Shown in pieces: positions 25,545 through 33,090 of a DNA stretch of 64,000 nt. How positions within the stretch are numbered: position 1 is the first letter of the stretch; every line of letters begins with the position of its first letter. The DNA is from Marisediminitalea aggregata. Its GTDB lineage: Bacteria > Pseudomonadota > Gammaproteobacteria > Enterobacterales > Alteromonadaceae. A program made the position numbers and the translations under genes. The notes beneath the pieces were generated by a model. That model saw only the letters and a list, made by a program, of their open reading frames with translations, was not told the origin of the DNA and did no database searches. The stretch spans positions 1 through 64,000 of the forward strand of contig NZ_FQWD01000002.1 in the NCBI RefSeq assembly GCF_900129565.1, written 5' to 3'.

Positions 25545-26726
25545 TTAACTGTGCAGAGGGTGTCGTTGACTCATTTGAGCAGGCTTAATCAACAGTAACA
25601 GTAGCCCACCAGCAACAGCACATAGCGATGCCGCGGCAAACGTTTCGAATGCCCCACTGCCCTGTTGCCATATTTGTCCGGCTGCGTAATTGCCGATAGC
25701 GCCCCCCAAGCCGAAAGCCAGGCCAATGTAGGCAGCCTGAATACGCCCGTGAATGTGTGACGGAAAATAGTGATGAATAAACTGCATCGAAGTCGAATGA
25801 TTCAAGCCAAAACTCAATGCATGAATAAACTGGCTGAAGAATACCAGCCAGAAATGCTCAGCCAGCGTTCCTAACACCCACCAGCGCAGTCCGGTAGCCA
25901 GCAAACACAGCATAAGCAGTCGCCACACGCCGAATCGGGCGATCAGTTTTTGTGCGATAAGGAAGATACCCACTTCGACCAACACGCCCAGCGCAATCAA
26001 CAGGCCGGTCTCCATTCCCGTATACCCCAAATCGCGCATATACAAGGCAAAGAAGCCGTAATAGGCCCCAAAACTCACCTGCAGCAAACCATTGACGATA
26101 AGAAATACAATCACAACCTTATTGCGCAAATAGCCCCAGATACTGCCAGACTGACTGTGATTACGCTGCATAGTGTCAGGCTGCCTGAGTGCCAGTGTAC
26201 TGACAAACAACGCGCTGAGAACCAGCATAGAGGCATAAATCGGTGTTTCTGTAGAAAAAAAGTCCAGTGCCTGCCCCACCAACACGGTCAGCACAATAAA
26301 ACCAACACTTCCCCAAAGCCGCACTCTGCCATAGCGCTTTGAGTCACCATCCACGGTATGAAGGGTCAACACTTCCAGCTGCGGTAACACGGCAGTCCAG
26401 AACATCATCATCAACCCCATGGTCAATGTGAGGTACCAGAATGAAAACGCCCAGAACACACCAATGAAGCTAAACACCGTGAGTGCACAACCAAGGCGAA
26501 GAATAAACAGGATTTTACCGGTCTTGTCGGCTATCCCTGCCCACAGCGAAGGCCCGATAATGCGCGCCAGGGTAATTACAGCGAACAATTCGCCAATTTC
26601 GGCAGAGGTGAACCCTCGTCCGTCTAAGAAGACGCCAAGATAAGGGGTAATAACACCAAGTTGGCCGAAATACAGCGCGTAGGTAAGGCTGAGTGCGACA
26701 ACGGTAAAGCGATTTACCGTTGTCAT
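25545..26726 (-). CDS. HcaT-like MFS transporter
   Basis: This 393-residue, twelve-helix protein resembles the MFS_1-like branch that includes HcaT (phenylpropionate porter) and nucleoside-type carriers. Typical features are YALYFGQLGVITPYLGVFLDGRGF at the N-terminus (read in two parts), and YGRVRLWGSVGFI near residue 131. The substrate cannot be assigned; no aromatic degradation genes are nearby. It lies 25 bases downstream of aroC and is probably read from the prmB-aroC transcript. Confidence 0.75.
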   Translation of the reverse strand: MTTVNRFTVVALSLTYALYFGQLGVITPYLGVFLDGRGFTSAEIGELFAVITLARIIGPSLWAGIADKTGKILFILRLGCALTVFSFIGVFWAFSFWYLTLTMGLMMMFWTAVLPQLEVLTLHTVDGDSKRYGRVRLWGSVGFIVLTVLVGQALDFFSTETPIYASMLVLSALFVSTLALRQPDTMQRNHSQSGSIWGYLRNKVVIVFLIVNGLLQVSFGAYYGFFALYMRDLGYTGMETGLLIALGVLVEVGIFLIAQKLIARFGVWRLLMLCLLATGLRWWVLGTLAEHFWLVFFSQFIHALSFGLNHSTSMQFIHHYFPSHIHGRIQAAYIGLAFGLGGAIGNYAAGQIWQQGSGAFETFAAASLCAVAGGLLLLLIKPAQMSQRHPLHS

Positions 26727-26751
26727 GACAGATTTAATATTGCAGGTCGAA

Positions 26752-27855
26752 TCACTTGGCTGCGTTGCCAGGGATCACGGGGGTTTGACTCATTACATCG
26801 GCATTCTGCGCACGATGACGCAGGCAGTGATCCATTAATACCAATGCCAGCATGGCTTCAGCAATTGGCACTGCCCGAATGCCCACACACGGGTCGTGAC
26901 GACCTTTAGTAACGATATCAATGGCATTGCCTTCGGTATCGATGGTTTTACCCGGTACCGAGATACTCGAGGTCGGCTTAAGTGCCATGTGTACCACCAG
27001 ATCCTGTCCGGTAGAAATACCACCCAATACACCACCTGAGTGATTTGAGGTAAAACCTTCCGGTGTCAGCGTATCGCGATGCTCGCTGCCTTTTTGTGTG
27101 ATCACTTCAAAGCCGTCACCCACTTCCACGCCTTTCACTGCGTTAATGCCCATCATTGCACCGGCAATATCTGCATCCAGACGATCGAAGACGGGTTCGC
27201 CTAAGCCAACCGGCATGTTGGTTGCCACTACCGACACTTTGGCACCAATTGAATCACCGGATTTCTTGAGGTCACGCATGTACTCATCCAGCGCTTCCAG
27301 CTTGCTTTCATCGGGGCAGAAAAACGGGTTCGTATTGATCACATCGTAATCAACGCTGTCGATGCCAATCGGTCCTAATTGCGACAAGAAACCGTGGATT
27401 TCGATACCGTACACCTGCTTGAGGAATTTTTTAGCAATTCCCCCCGCAGCAACCCGAATCGCAGTCTCGCGGGCCGATGAGCGGCCGCCACCGCGGTAGT
27501 CTCGCATACCGTATTTTTGCTGGTAGGTATAATCCGCATGCCCCGGGCGAAAACGGTTGGCGATATTGGAGTAATCCTGACTGCGCTGATCTTTGTTTTT
27601 GATCAGTAAACCAATGCTGGTACCCGTGGTTTTACCTTCAAACACGCCCGACAGAATTTGTACTTCATCGTCTTCACGACGCGCCGTGGTATACCGCGAG
27701 GTACCCGGTTTTCTGCGGTCCAGGTCGACTTGTAAATCTTCTTCACATAACGCTAATCCTGGCGGGCAACCATCAACCACGCCACCTAAAGCGATACCAT
27801 GACTTTCACCAAAGGTGCTAACGGTAAAAAACTTTCCGAATGTATTTCCGGCCAT
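26752..27855 (-). CDS. aroC: Chorismate synthase
   Basis: This 367-residue enzyme converts 5-enolpyruvylshikimate-3-phosphate to chorismate, using reduced FMN, as the last shared step to the aromatic amino acids and folate. Conserved blocks are [34 protein letters not shown] and GRSSARETA near residue 130, and [14 protein letters not shown] near residue 270. It starts at the base after the prmB stop (TAAATG), as expected for the conserved prmB-aroC pair. Confidence 0.97.
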   Translation of the reverse strand: MAGNTFGKFFTVSTFGESHGIALGGVVDGCPPGLALCEEDLQVDLDRRKPGTSRYTTARREDDEVQILSGVFEGKTTGTSIGLLIKNKDQRSQDYSNIANRFRPGHADYTYQQKYGMRDYRGGGRSSARETAIRVAAGGIAKKFLKQVYGIEIHGFLSQLGPIGIDSVDYDVINTNPFFCPDESKLEALDEYMRDLKKSGDSIGAKVSVVATNMPVGLGEPVFDRLDADIAGAMMGINAVKGVEVGDGFEVITQKGSEHRDTLTPEGFTSNHSGGVLGGISTGQDLVVHMALKPTSSISVPGKTIDTEGNAIDIVTKGRHDPCVGIRAVPIAEAMLALVLMDHCLRHRAQNADVMSQTPVIPGNAAK

Positions 27856-28794
27856 TTACACACTATTCCTGTTGTTAAATCGTTCAAGTGCCGCTTTGGT
27901 TACGGCAAAAATCCCATGGCCCCCTTGTGCCAGCTCAACCCATTCCAGTTCTAACCCCGGGAAACGGTTGTCCATATGCACCAGTGAATTACCCACTTCC
28001 ACTAACAACACACCATTATCAGACAAGTGTTGTGGGGCCTGTTGTAATATAGTCTCAACCAGATCAAGACCATCGTCGCCTGCGGCGAGTGCCAGCTCAG
28101 GCTCGTGTTGGAATTCGTTTGGCAAATCAGCCATGTCCTGTGCATCCACATAAGGCGGATTAGACACAATCAGGTCGTATTGCTGTCCTTCAAGCTGGTT
28201 GAACAAATCTGAATACAGCGGGAACACACGATGCGATAACCCGTGTTCCTGAATATTCATTTCAGCCACGGTTAACGCATCTTCGCTGATGTCCACCGCA
28301 TCAACCTCGGCTTCGTCAAACGCGTACGCCAGGGCAATAGCAATACAGCCGCCGCCGGTACACAAATCCAGAATGCGTGACGGTGGCTCACTCAACCACT
28401 GAGCAAATTTGTTCTCGATGAGTTCGGCAAACGGTGAGCGAGGAATCAATACGCGCTCGTCGACGTAAAATGGCAACCCGCAAAACCAGGCTTCGTTGGT
28501 AATGTATGGCAACGGCAAGCGGGTTTGCACGCGCTGCAACACCAGCTCAGCCACTTTACTGCGCTCACTTTGCGTTAGCCTGGCAGCAAACAGACCGTCA
28601 CCGGTTTGTTGCGTTAACCCATGGGGTAAATGCAGCGCCTGAAACACCAGACTGACGGCTTCATCCCAAGCGTTGTCGGTACCGTGTCCAAAAAACAAAT
28701 CTGCGTCGTTAAACCGACTCACCGCCCAGCGCACCATATCTAAAATAGAGTGCAAATCGGCAATGGCCTCGTCGAGGTAAAATTTGTCTGTCAT
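27856..28794 (-). CDS. prmB: Ribosomal protein uL3 glutamine N5-methyltransferase
   Basis: This 312-residue SAM-dependent enzyme methylates the glutamine of ribosomal protein L3. The substrate-binding motif NPPY (IVSNPPYVDAQDM) and the SAM loop ILDLCTGGGCIAIALAY are visible. An N-terminal helical domain of about 100 residues precedes the Rossmann domain. Its paralogue PrmC is unlikely because of the aroC linkage and the length. It diverges from smrB. Confidence 0.95.
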   Translation of the reverse strand: MTDKFYLDEAIADLHSILDMVRWAVSRFNDADLFFGHGTDNAWDEAVSLVFQALHLPHGLTQQTGDGLFAARLTQSERSKVAELVLQRVQTRLPLPYITNEAWFCGLPFYVDERVLIPRSPFAELIENKFAQWLSEPPSRILDLCTGGGCIAIALAYAFDEAEVDAVDISEDALTVAEMNIQEHGLSHRVFPLYSDLFNQLEGQQYDLIVSNPPYVDAQDMADLPNEFQHEPELALAAGDDGLDLVETILQQAPQHLSDNGVLLVEVGNSLVHMDNRFPGLELEWVELAQGGHGIFAVTKAALERFNNRNSV

Positions 28795-28906
28795 GTTGCT
28801 TAATATGCCCGGCTTTAAGAAAGGTGGTATGATACATAATGTTGACCATTTCGGACATGCTTAATTTGTCCAATATATGCAGTTCGTAACCAGAGGAATG
28901 TTGAGC

Positions 28907-29461
28907 GTGAAAAAGTATTCGGCACCGTCCGCAGAAGAACCGGACGACCTGTCTCTTTTTCAGTCAGAAGTAAAAGGGGTTAAGCCGCTCACGCAGGATA
29001 CCTATGTGCCCCCGCAACCGGCCAGGAAAATCGCCGTAAAGCGCCAACAAAAGGCAGAGCGCAACGCCCATGCCAGCTTCGAATTCTCCGATGCCTTTGA
29101 AGGCTTTATTGCCCCGCAGGGTGCACTGCGTTACTGCAGGGAAGACGTCCCTGCTTACGAACTAAAACAGCTAAGACGGGGCGACTACAGCCCGGAGTAT
29201 ATTCTGGATTTACACGGCATGACCCGGCAACAAGCCAAGATGGAACTGGCCAGTCTGCTCCATACAGCCAAACAGGAACACGTCGACTGTGTTTGCCTGG
29301 TACACGGTCACGGTACCGGCGTGCTAAAACAAGCACTGCCCCACTACCTGATTCAGCACCCGCAAGTACGTGCATTCCACCAGGCCCCGCTGGAATACGG
29401 TGGCCAGGGGGCACTATTGGTATTACTGACGGTTGACTCGCCTTTCGCCAAAAAGCGCTAA
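28907..29461 (+). CDS. smrB: Smr-domain ribosome-rescue endonuclease
   Basis: This 184-residue protein has a C-terminal Smr domain (about residues 95-175) with LDLHGMTRQQAKMEL, VCLVHGHGTGVLKQ and HQAPLEYGGQGALLVLL, matching E. coli SmrB (YfcN). SmrB cuts mRNA between collided ribosomes. The middle segment VPAYELKQLRRGDYSPEYI is also SmrB-like. The frame opens at 28877, but AGAGGA at 28892-28897 is best spaced for the GTG at 28907, whose start (MKKYSAPS) matches SmrB better. It lies next to prmB, as in E. coli. Confidence 0.92.
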   Translation: MKKYSAPSAEEPDDLSLFQSEVKGVKPLTQDTYVPPQPARKIAVKRQQKAERNAHASFEFSDAFEGFIAPQGALRYCREDVPAYELKQLRRGDYSPEYILDLHGMTRQQAKMELASLLHTAKQEHVDCVCLVHGHGTGVLKQALPHYLIQHPQVRAFHQAPLEYGGQGALLVLLTVDSPFAKKR

Positions 29462-29503
29462 GCCAACCGTAATTAACAGTAACCGCGTTAGTATCACTGA
29501 GGG

Positions 29504-29629
29504 TTATTTGTGGTCATCGGCACTGTTGTGAATAAACATATAGGCGTAATACGCCATCATCACGCAGATAATAAAAATACCTAACAGAGAGCCCCATACC
29601 ACTGGATCTTTAAATAACATGCTCCACAT
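29504..29629 (-). CDS. Small (41-residue) membrane protein, DUF3149-like
   Basis: This short gene encodes MWSMLFKDPVVWGSLLGIF followed by a hydrophobic stretch and ending NSADDHK. One membrane helix spans about residues 10-33, with a short polar tail. An AAGGTG ribosome-binding site lies upstream of the ATG at 29629. The pattern of aromatic start, DP motif, helix and polar tail resembles the very small DUF3149 proteins of proteobacteria, whose function is unknown; the family match is by eye only. Two FNR-like sites upstream suggest control by oxygen. Confidence 0.65.
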   Translation of the reverse strand: MWSMLFKDPVVWGSLLGIFIICVMMAYYAYMFIHNSADDHK

Positions 29630-29690
29630 AACGTTCACCTTTTTTGCAATTTCTATGGGTTAAGTTTGCCCTCATTCCCTTCCAAAAATG

Positions 29691-29704
29691 CTGATCCAAA
29701 TCAA
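29691..29704. promoter_or_regulatory. FNR-like site 1
   Basis: CTGATCCAAATCAA differs at one of ten defined positions from the FNR consensus TTGAT-N4-ATCAA. It lies 62 bases before the start of the 41-residue membrane protein gene on the minus strand. Confidence 0.5.
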
Positions 29705-29731
29705 TCCCCCCGAGCTGCCCTCGCGTGCAAT

Positions 29732-29745
29732 ATGATGTAGATCAA
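29732..29745. promoter_or_regulatory. FNR-like site 2
   Basis: ATGATGTAGATCAA also differs from TTGAT-N4-ATCAA at one defined position. It is centred 41 bases from site 1, close to four helical turns, so both could lie on the same DNA face. Confidence 0.5.
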
Positions 29746-29885
29746 AGGTTGTGGTAAATCTTGATAGCCTAGTGTGAAGGAAGCCTTGTTAGCACAGACT
29801 ATTCGAAGAATATTAGCCCCATATACGCGGTAACTAGGAGGTAATACTTGTGATGGGAACTTGGTGAATGTGATCGTTCTTTGAT

Positions 29886-30140
29886 TTACCGCCCCGGCTG
29901 TTCAATGCCGTTATCAAACGTCCCCTTATACAGCATTTCCTCTTTATCATTATAAATAAAGTAGACATCTGAAAACGAGGTAGGGGTAGCGTTAGGTGCT
30001 GCGCATTTTGTCTTAAGTAACTGAAGGGCTTGCTCCAGGTTAGGTAGCTCATCGATGAAATATTCGCTGTAGTCGTATTGATCGTAACCAACCACACGGT
30101 ATTTGCCTGTCGACGCTTTGTTACTGAATGTATTTGACAT
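29886..30140 (-). CDS. Uncharacterised 84-residue protein
   Basis: I do not recognise this protein. It is soluble, rich in Tyr and Asp (KYRVVGYDQYDYSEYFIDE), with a predicted helix at about residues 33-47 and a strand-rich end (SDVYFIYNDKEEMLYKG). The layout beta-helix-beta-beta suggests a small compact domain, with no signal peptide. The frame can be extended to 30182, but an AAGAGG site about six bases before the ATG at 30140 supports the shorter start. It lies alone in an AT-rich region, and similar proteins could help decide whether it is real. Codon use looks normal. Confidence 0.6.
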   Translation of the reverse strand: MSNTFSNKASTGKYRVVGYDQYDYSEYFIDELPNLEQALQLLKTKCAAPNATPTSFSDVYFIYNDKEEMLYKGTFDNGIEQPGR

Positions 30141-30385
30141 ACTCATCCTCTTACATATCACTACCTGGAAAACAACATTCACTTTTGGTTGTGGTTTCGT
30201 TTATGCCTGAACCTAAAAAACCATTTTAAACAATAACTTAATTGAATTCTCTTTCGAATTTCTATGGTTTGATGATGTCGAGTGAATAGCGAGATTTGGG
30301 GCAACTGAGTCGTATGAAACACGTTTAACTATCACGTTGTGATATCGCTATGTTATTTCACGACGAAAAAAAACCAAATCACAAC

Positions 30386-30406
30386 TTGATAATAATTATC
30401 ATTTAG
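30386..30406 (+). promoter_or_regulatory. Fur-box-like operator before a candidate sRNA
   Basis: TTGATAATAATTATCATTTAG contains GATAAT-AATTATC and closely matches the Fur consensus. A TTGATA hexamer at 30386-30391 could double as a -35 element. It lies in a gene-poor region about 70-85 bases upstream of a strong plus-strand terminator. Confidence 0.6.
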
Positions 30407-30414
30407 ATTACCGT

Positions 30415-30503
30415 AGTTATGCCTGTTGGGTATCTGATGATTGACGGTCTTGGGCAGATACCCATTTCTTTGGGCAGGCATTTTGCCTGCCCGATTTTTC
30501 TTT
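30415..30503 (+). ncRNA. Candidate Fur-regulated small RNA
   Basis: The segment has a Fur-like operator just upstream, a nine-pair stem (GGGTATCTG at 30428-30436 with CAGATACCC at 30455-30463, 18-base loop), an A/U-rich linker, and a Rho-independent terminator (GGGCAGGCA at 30472-30480, loop TTT, TGCCTGCCC at 30484-30492, then GATTTTTCTTT). No plus-strand gene follows, so the terminator has no other obvious client. Layout and length (about 80-90 nt) match RyhB/PrrF-type iron-responsive sRNAs, but I see none of the conserved RyhB core. The 5' end is estimated; promoter elements are not clear. Confidence 0.5.
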
Positions 30504-30607
30504 ACTCTTTTTCTATACTCTGCCTTTATACCGAAGCCAATTTTGCCGAAATCATCTATGTCGCCAACATGTTGGCTAACATAATTTATATTGCAAGCGC
30601 TTGTAGC

Positions 30608-31246
30608 TCAATCAAACAATTTCCAGAACCAGCTTTTTTGCAAGTCCGCTTCGCAGGTTTTCAACTGACTCGCATAACGCAGTGAGCGGTCTTTAACGCG
30701 TTTAGCCACTTGTTTTAACCAGGCCTTTCTGTTGTATGTTTTCTTGCGGTAGCCGCCCCAACCTTCGTGATAATTCAGGTATTGCGCATAAGCGTCCCAC
30801 TTCGAAATGCCATTTACCGTGTGTGTTTTACTAATGAACCAGCCCATAAAGTCCATGGCGTCTTCAAAATCATCGCGGTCCGCACCACTGTTACCCGTTT
30901 CACGAATATAGTCGCTCCAGGTGGGTGTTTTAGCCTGAGAATATCCATAAGCTGAACTCACCCGGCCCCAGGGAATTAAGCCGAACAGAATATAATCGCG
31001 AGGAGGTAACGCATCGTGCCGGAATGAGCTTTCCTGATACATCATGGCCATAGGTACATGAATGGGTACGCCCCATTTGTCACGCATCTCTGCAGCGGCA
31101 TCGTACCAGTCTTCTTTTTCGTAGAAGATTTCACACAGGTTACTGATGTCTTTTGGCGGTGTTGTGGCACACCCCACAAGCATCAGCGGCATTAACACCA
31201 CCCAACCCGAAAAAAAAATACAAAATTGTTTGAACTTTTTGTACAT
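30608..31246 (-). CDS. Lytic transglycosylase-like lipoprotein
   Basis: This 212-residue protein has a lipoprotein signal ending in LVGC (lipid-modified Cys26) and a lysozyme-like SLT domain. The catalytic glutamate is in MMYQESSFRHDA (about residue 72), followed by AYGYSQAKTPTW and YLNYHEGWGGY. It should cleave peptidoglycan between MurNAc and GlcNAc from the periplasmic face of a membrane. It is shorter than MltC and belongs to a separate small SLT group; I assign no gene symbol. It stands alone with palindromes past its stop. Confidence 0.82.
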   Translation of the reverse strand: MYKKFKQFCIFFSGWVVLMPLMLVGCATTPPKDISNLCEIFYEKEDWYDAAAEMRDKWGVPIHVPMAMMYQESSFRHDALPPRDYILFGLIPWGRVSSAYGYSQAKTPTWSDYIRETGNSGADRDDFEDAMDFMGWFISKTHTVNGISKWDAYAQYLNYHEGWGGYRKKTYNRKAWLKQVAKRVKDRSLRYASQLKTCEADLQKSWFWKLFD

Positions 31247-31298
31247 ACATTGTCCAACCTAGTGTTCCGAATGTGTGTTTCCCTGGAACGAATTCTTT

Positions 31299-31327
31299 AT
31301 GCCTGACCCGTGTCAGGCATTTTTTTT
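31299..31327 (+). terminator. Plus-strand terminator structure near gshA
   Basis: ATGCCTGAC, loop CCGT, GTCAGGCAT, then seven T residues on the plus strand. The adjacent genes gshA and the lipoprotein gene are both on the minus strand, where the tail is only TAAAGAAT. It may serve gshA weakly, or end an unmapped plus-strand antisense transcript. Confidence 0.6.
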
Positions 31328-31330
31328 GCC

Positions 31331-32923
31331 CTAATTTTGTGGCGGACGGGCAAAGTATTCCTGGATAAACGCGTCAAATGACACCTTGTCAGCAGCCTCA
31401 ATGTCTTGCTGGGCAGCGTGAGAACGCGTGGCCTCTTCAACAAAGTCCGCTGCCGTCTTATAACGGTATTCAAAGGCTTTAATGTCATTGCGATAGCTAT
31501 TTGCCAACTCTCGCCCTACCACCGCGTTGTCGCCTTCACTTAATAATTTATTTAACCAGCGACCTGAAAAAGTCTTATCGGGGTCAGTGATTTTTTGCCA
31601 CTCTCGTTCAACTGCCAGGCTATAGCGATTGTCATCATAGGCGTTATCCATGAACTGCGCTACGTCGCCGAACCTGGCAAACAATTGCTCAGCCCACACC
31701 TGCATGCTGACTTCCTGTTGGTTGTGCAGCAAGGTTAATCCAGGCTTACGTCCTTCCAATACAATGCGGTTTAAGTTCACTTCCGTTTCTTTGTAACGAT
31801 CTGCGGTGAACTCCGGGCTGTCCATAAGCAAACAACTGATCAAAAACACGTCAAGAAAATCGATTTGTTCCCGGGAAATGCCTGTCGCACTGAAAGGATT
31901 AACATCCAGCGCACGTACTTCTATATAACTAACCCCACGGGTAGCCAGCGCATCGGTTGGCTTTTCCATGGAACGGGTTGGCTGCTTGGGGCGTATCGGA
32001 GAATAGAATTCGTTTTCAATTTGTAGCACGTTTTTACTGAGCTGCTGGAAGTTCCCCCCCTCACCGGCTGCAAATCCCGCATAGCGCTGCGATGGCTGAT
32101 ACATCGCCTCTCTGAGCACGCGGATGTAATTATCCAGCTCGTTGTAACAAATCCGCAGCGATGACTGTTCGGTGCTGGTGTAGCCCAGTCCGCTCATACG
32201 CAGTGACGTCGCATAGGGCAAATACAAGGTACCTTTGCCCAGTTGCTTAAAATCAAGACCGTGTTCGCGCCCGGCGACAAACGAACTGCACAGTGCCGGC
32301 GACGCACCAAACAAAAAAGGAATTAACCAACAGGTTCTGCGGTAATTCCTAATCAGGCTGAAATACTGTGCAGAGATCCAATCCTGAGTCGGTTCAACGT
32401 TTTGCTTTTCCGCCAGGTATTGCCACAGGCTGTCAGGTACCGAAAAGTTAAAATGCACACCCGCGATGACCTGCATCATGCTGCCATAGCGGTTGCGCAA
32501 ACCAACCCGATACGCTTTTTTCATTTTACCGACATTTGACTCACCAAAGTACGCAATCGGGATTTCAGCTTCGCTTTTAATAAAGCACGGCATGCTAAGC
32601 GGCCAAAGGCGCTCTTCACCCAGATTGTCCAGGGTAAACTTGTGTACGTCAGCCAATTGCGCCAGGGTTTTATTCGCGTCGGTTTCTGGCGGCGTAATAA
32701 ATTCCAATAAGGATTCTGAGTAGTCAGTTGTAATACTATCGTGCGTCAGCGCCGCGCCAAGTGACACCGGGTGGGGTGTTTGTGCCAACGAGCCTGTGGG
32801 GTTGATTCTGAGACATTCTCTTTCTACGCCGCGTTTAATGCCTTGAATACTATTAATGGCAGAGGAATGACTTAACGCGTTTAGGTCGTAGGTAAAATCT
32901 GAAGTCAATGGAAGCAATGTCAA
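31331..32923 (-). CDS. gshA: Glutamate-cysteine ligase
   Basis: This 530-residue protein is the proteobacterial GshA type (E. coli 518). It makes gamma-glutamylcysteine from glutamate, cysteine and ATP, the first step of glutathione synthesis. Landmarks are GIKRGVERECLRI near residue 27, DYSESLLEFITPPE near residue 68, MQVIAGVHFNFSVP near residue 150 and SYIEVRALDVNPFS near residue 333. The frame opens with a TTG at 32923 and no better start exists nearby. A perfect seven-pair hairpin sits 16 bases upstream of this start. The gene is monocistronic. Confidence 0.95.
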   Translation of the reverse strand: MTLLPLTSDFTYDLNALSHSSAINSIQGIKRGVERECLRINPTGSLAQTPHPVSLGAALTHDSITTDYSESLLEFITPPETDANKTLAQLADVHKFTLDNLGEERLWPLSMPCFIKSEAEIPIAYFGESNVGKMKKAYRVGLRNRYGSMMQVIAGVHFNFSVPDSLWQYLAEKQNVEPTQDWISAQYFSLIRNYRRTCWLIPFLFGASPALCSSFVAGREHGLDFKQLGKGTLYLPYATSLRMSGLGYTSTEQSSLRICYNELDNYIRVLREAMYQPSQRYAGFAAGEGGNFQQLSKNVLQIENEFYSPIRPKQPTRSMEKPTDALATRGVSYIEVRALDVNPFSATGISREQIDFLDVFLISCLLMDSPEFTADRYKETEVNLNRIVLEGRKPGLTLLHNQQEVSMQVWAEQLFARFGDVAQFMDNAYDDNRYSLAVEREWQKITDPDKTFSGRWLNKLLSEGDNAVVGRELANSYRNDIKAFEYRYKTAADFVEEATRSHAAQQDIEAADKVSFDAFIQEYFARPPQN

Positions 32924-32938
32924 TATCCAGGTGTACCC

Positions 32939-32958
32939 CCGCAGCGTACGTGCTGCGG
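32939..32958 (-). promoter_or_regulatory. Hairpin in the gshA leader
   Basis: CCGCAGC, loop GTACGT, GCTGCGG: a perfect seven-pair GC-rich stem on either strand, ending 16 bases before the gshA TTG. It has no T-tract on the minus strand, so it is more likely a leader structure than a terminator. Confidence 0.35.
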
Positions 32959-33090
32959 AGTGGTTAGTTCTGCGGGTATCTTATCAAATAAATCACCAGT
33001 GTTAATGCCTGATTGTCTGAATTTCACGTGGGTCTGTGGTTATCTCAAACAAGTCACTGGATCACTTGCTTTGACGAATGCCTGGTGTGG

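Noticed and set aside
30331-30343. ATCAC-GTT-GTGAT inverted repeat, considered as a CRP-like site
   Set aside because: The half-sites are in the reverse order and spacing of a CRP site.
30419-30685. An 88-codon plus-strand open frame over the candidate sRNA
   Set aside because: It runs through a strong terminator hairpin and into the antisense of the transglycosylase gene; no familiar protein features and no ribosome-binding site.
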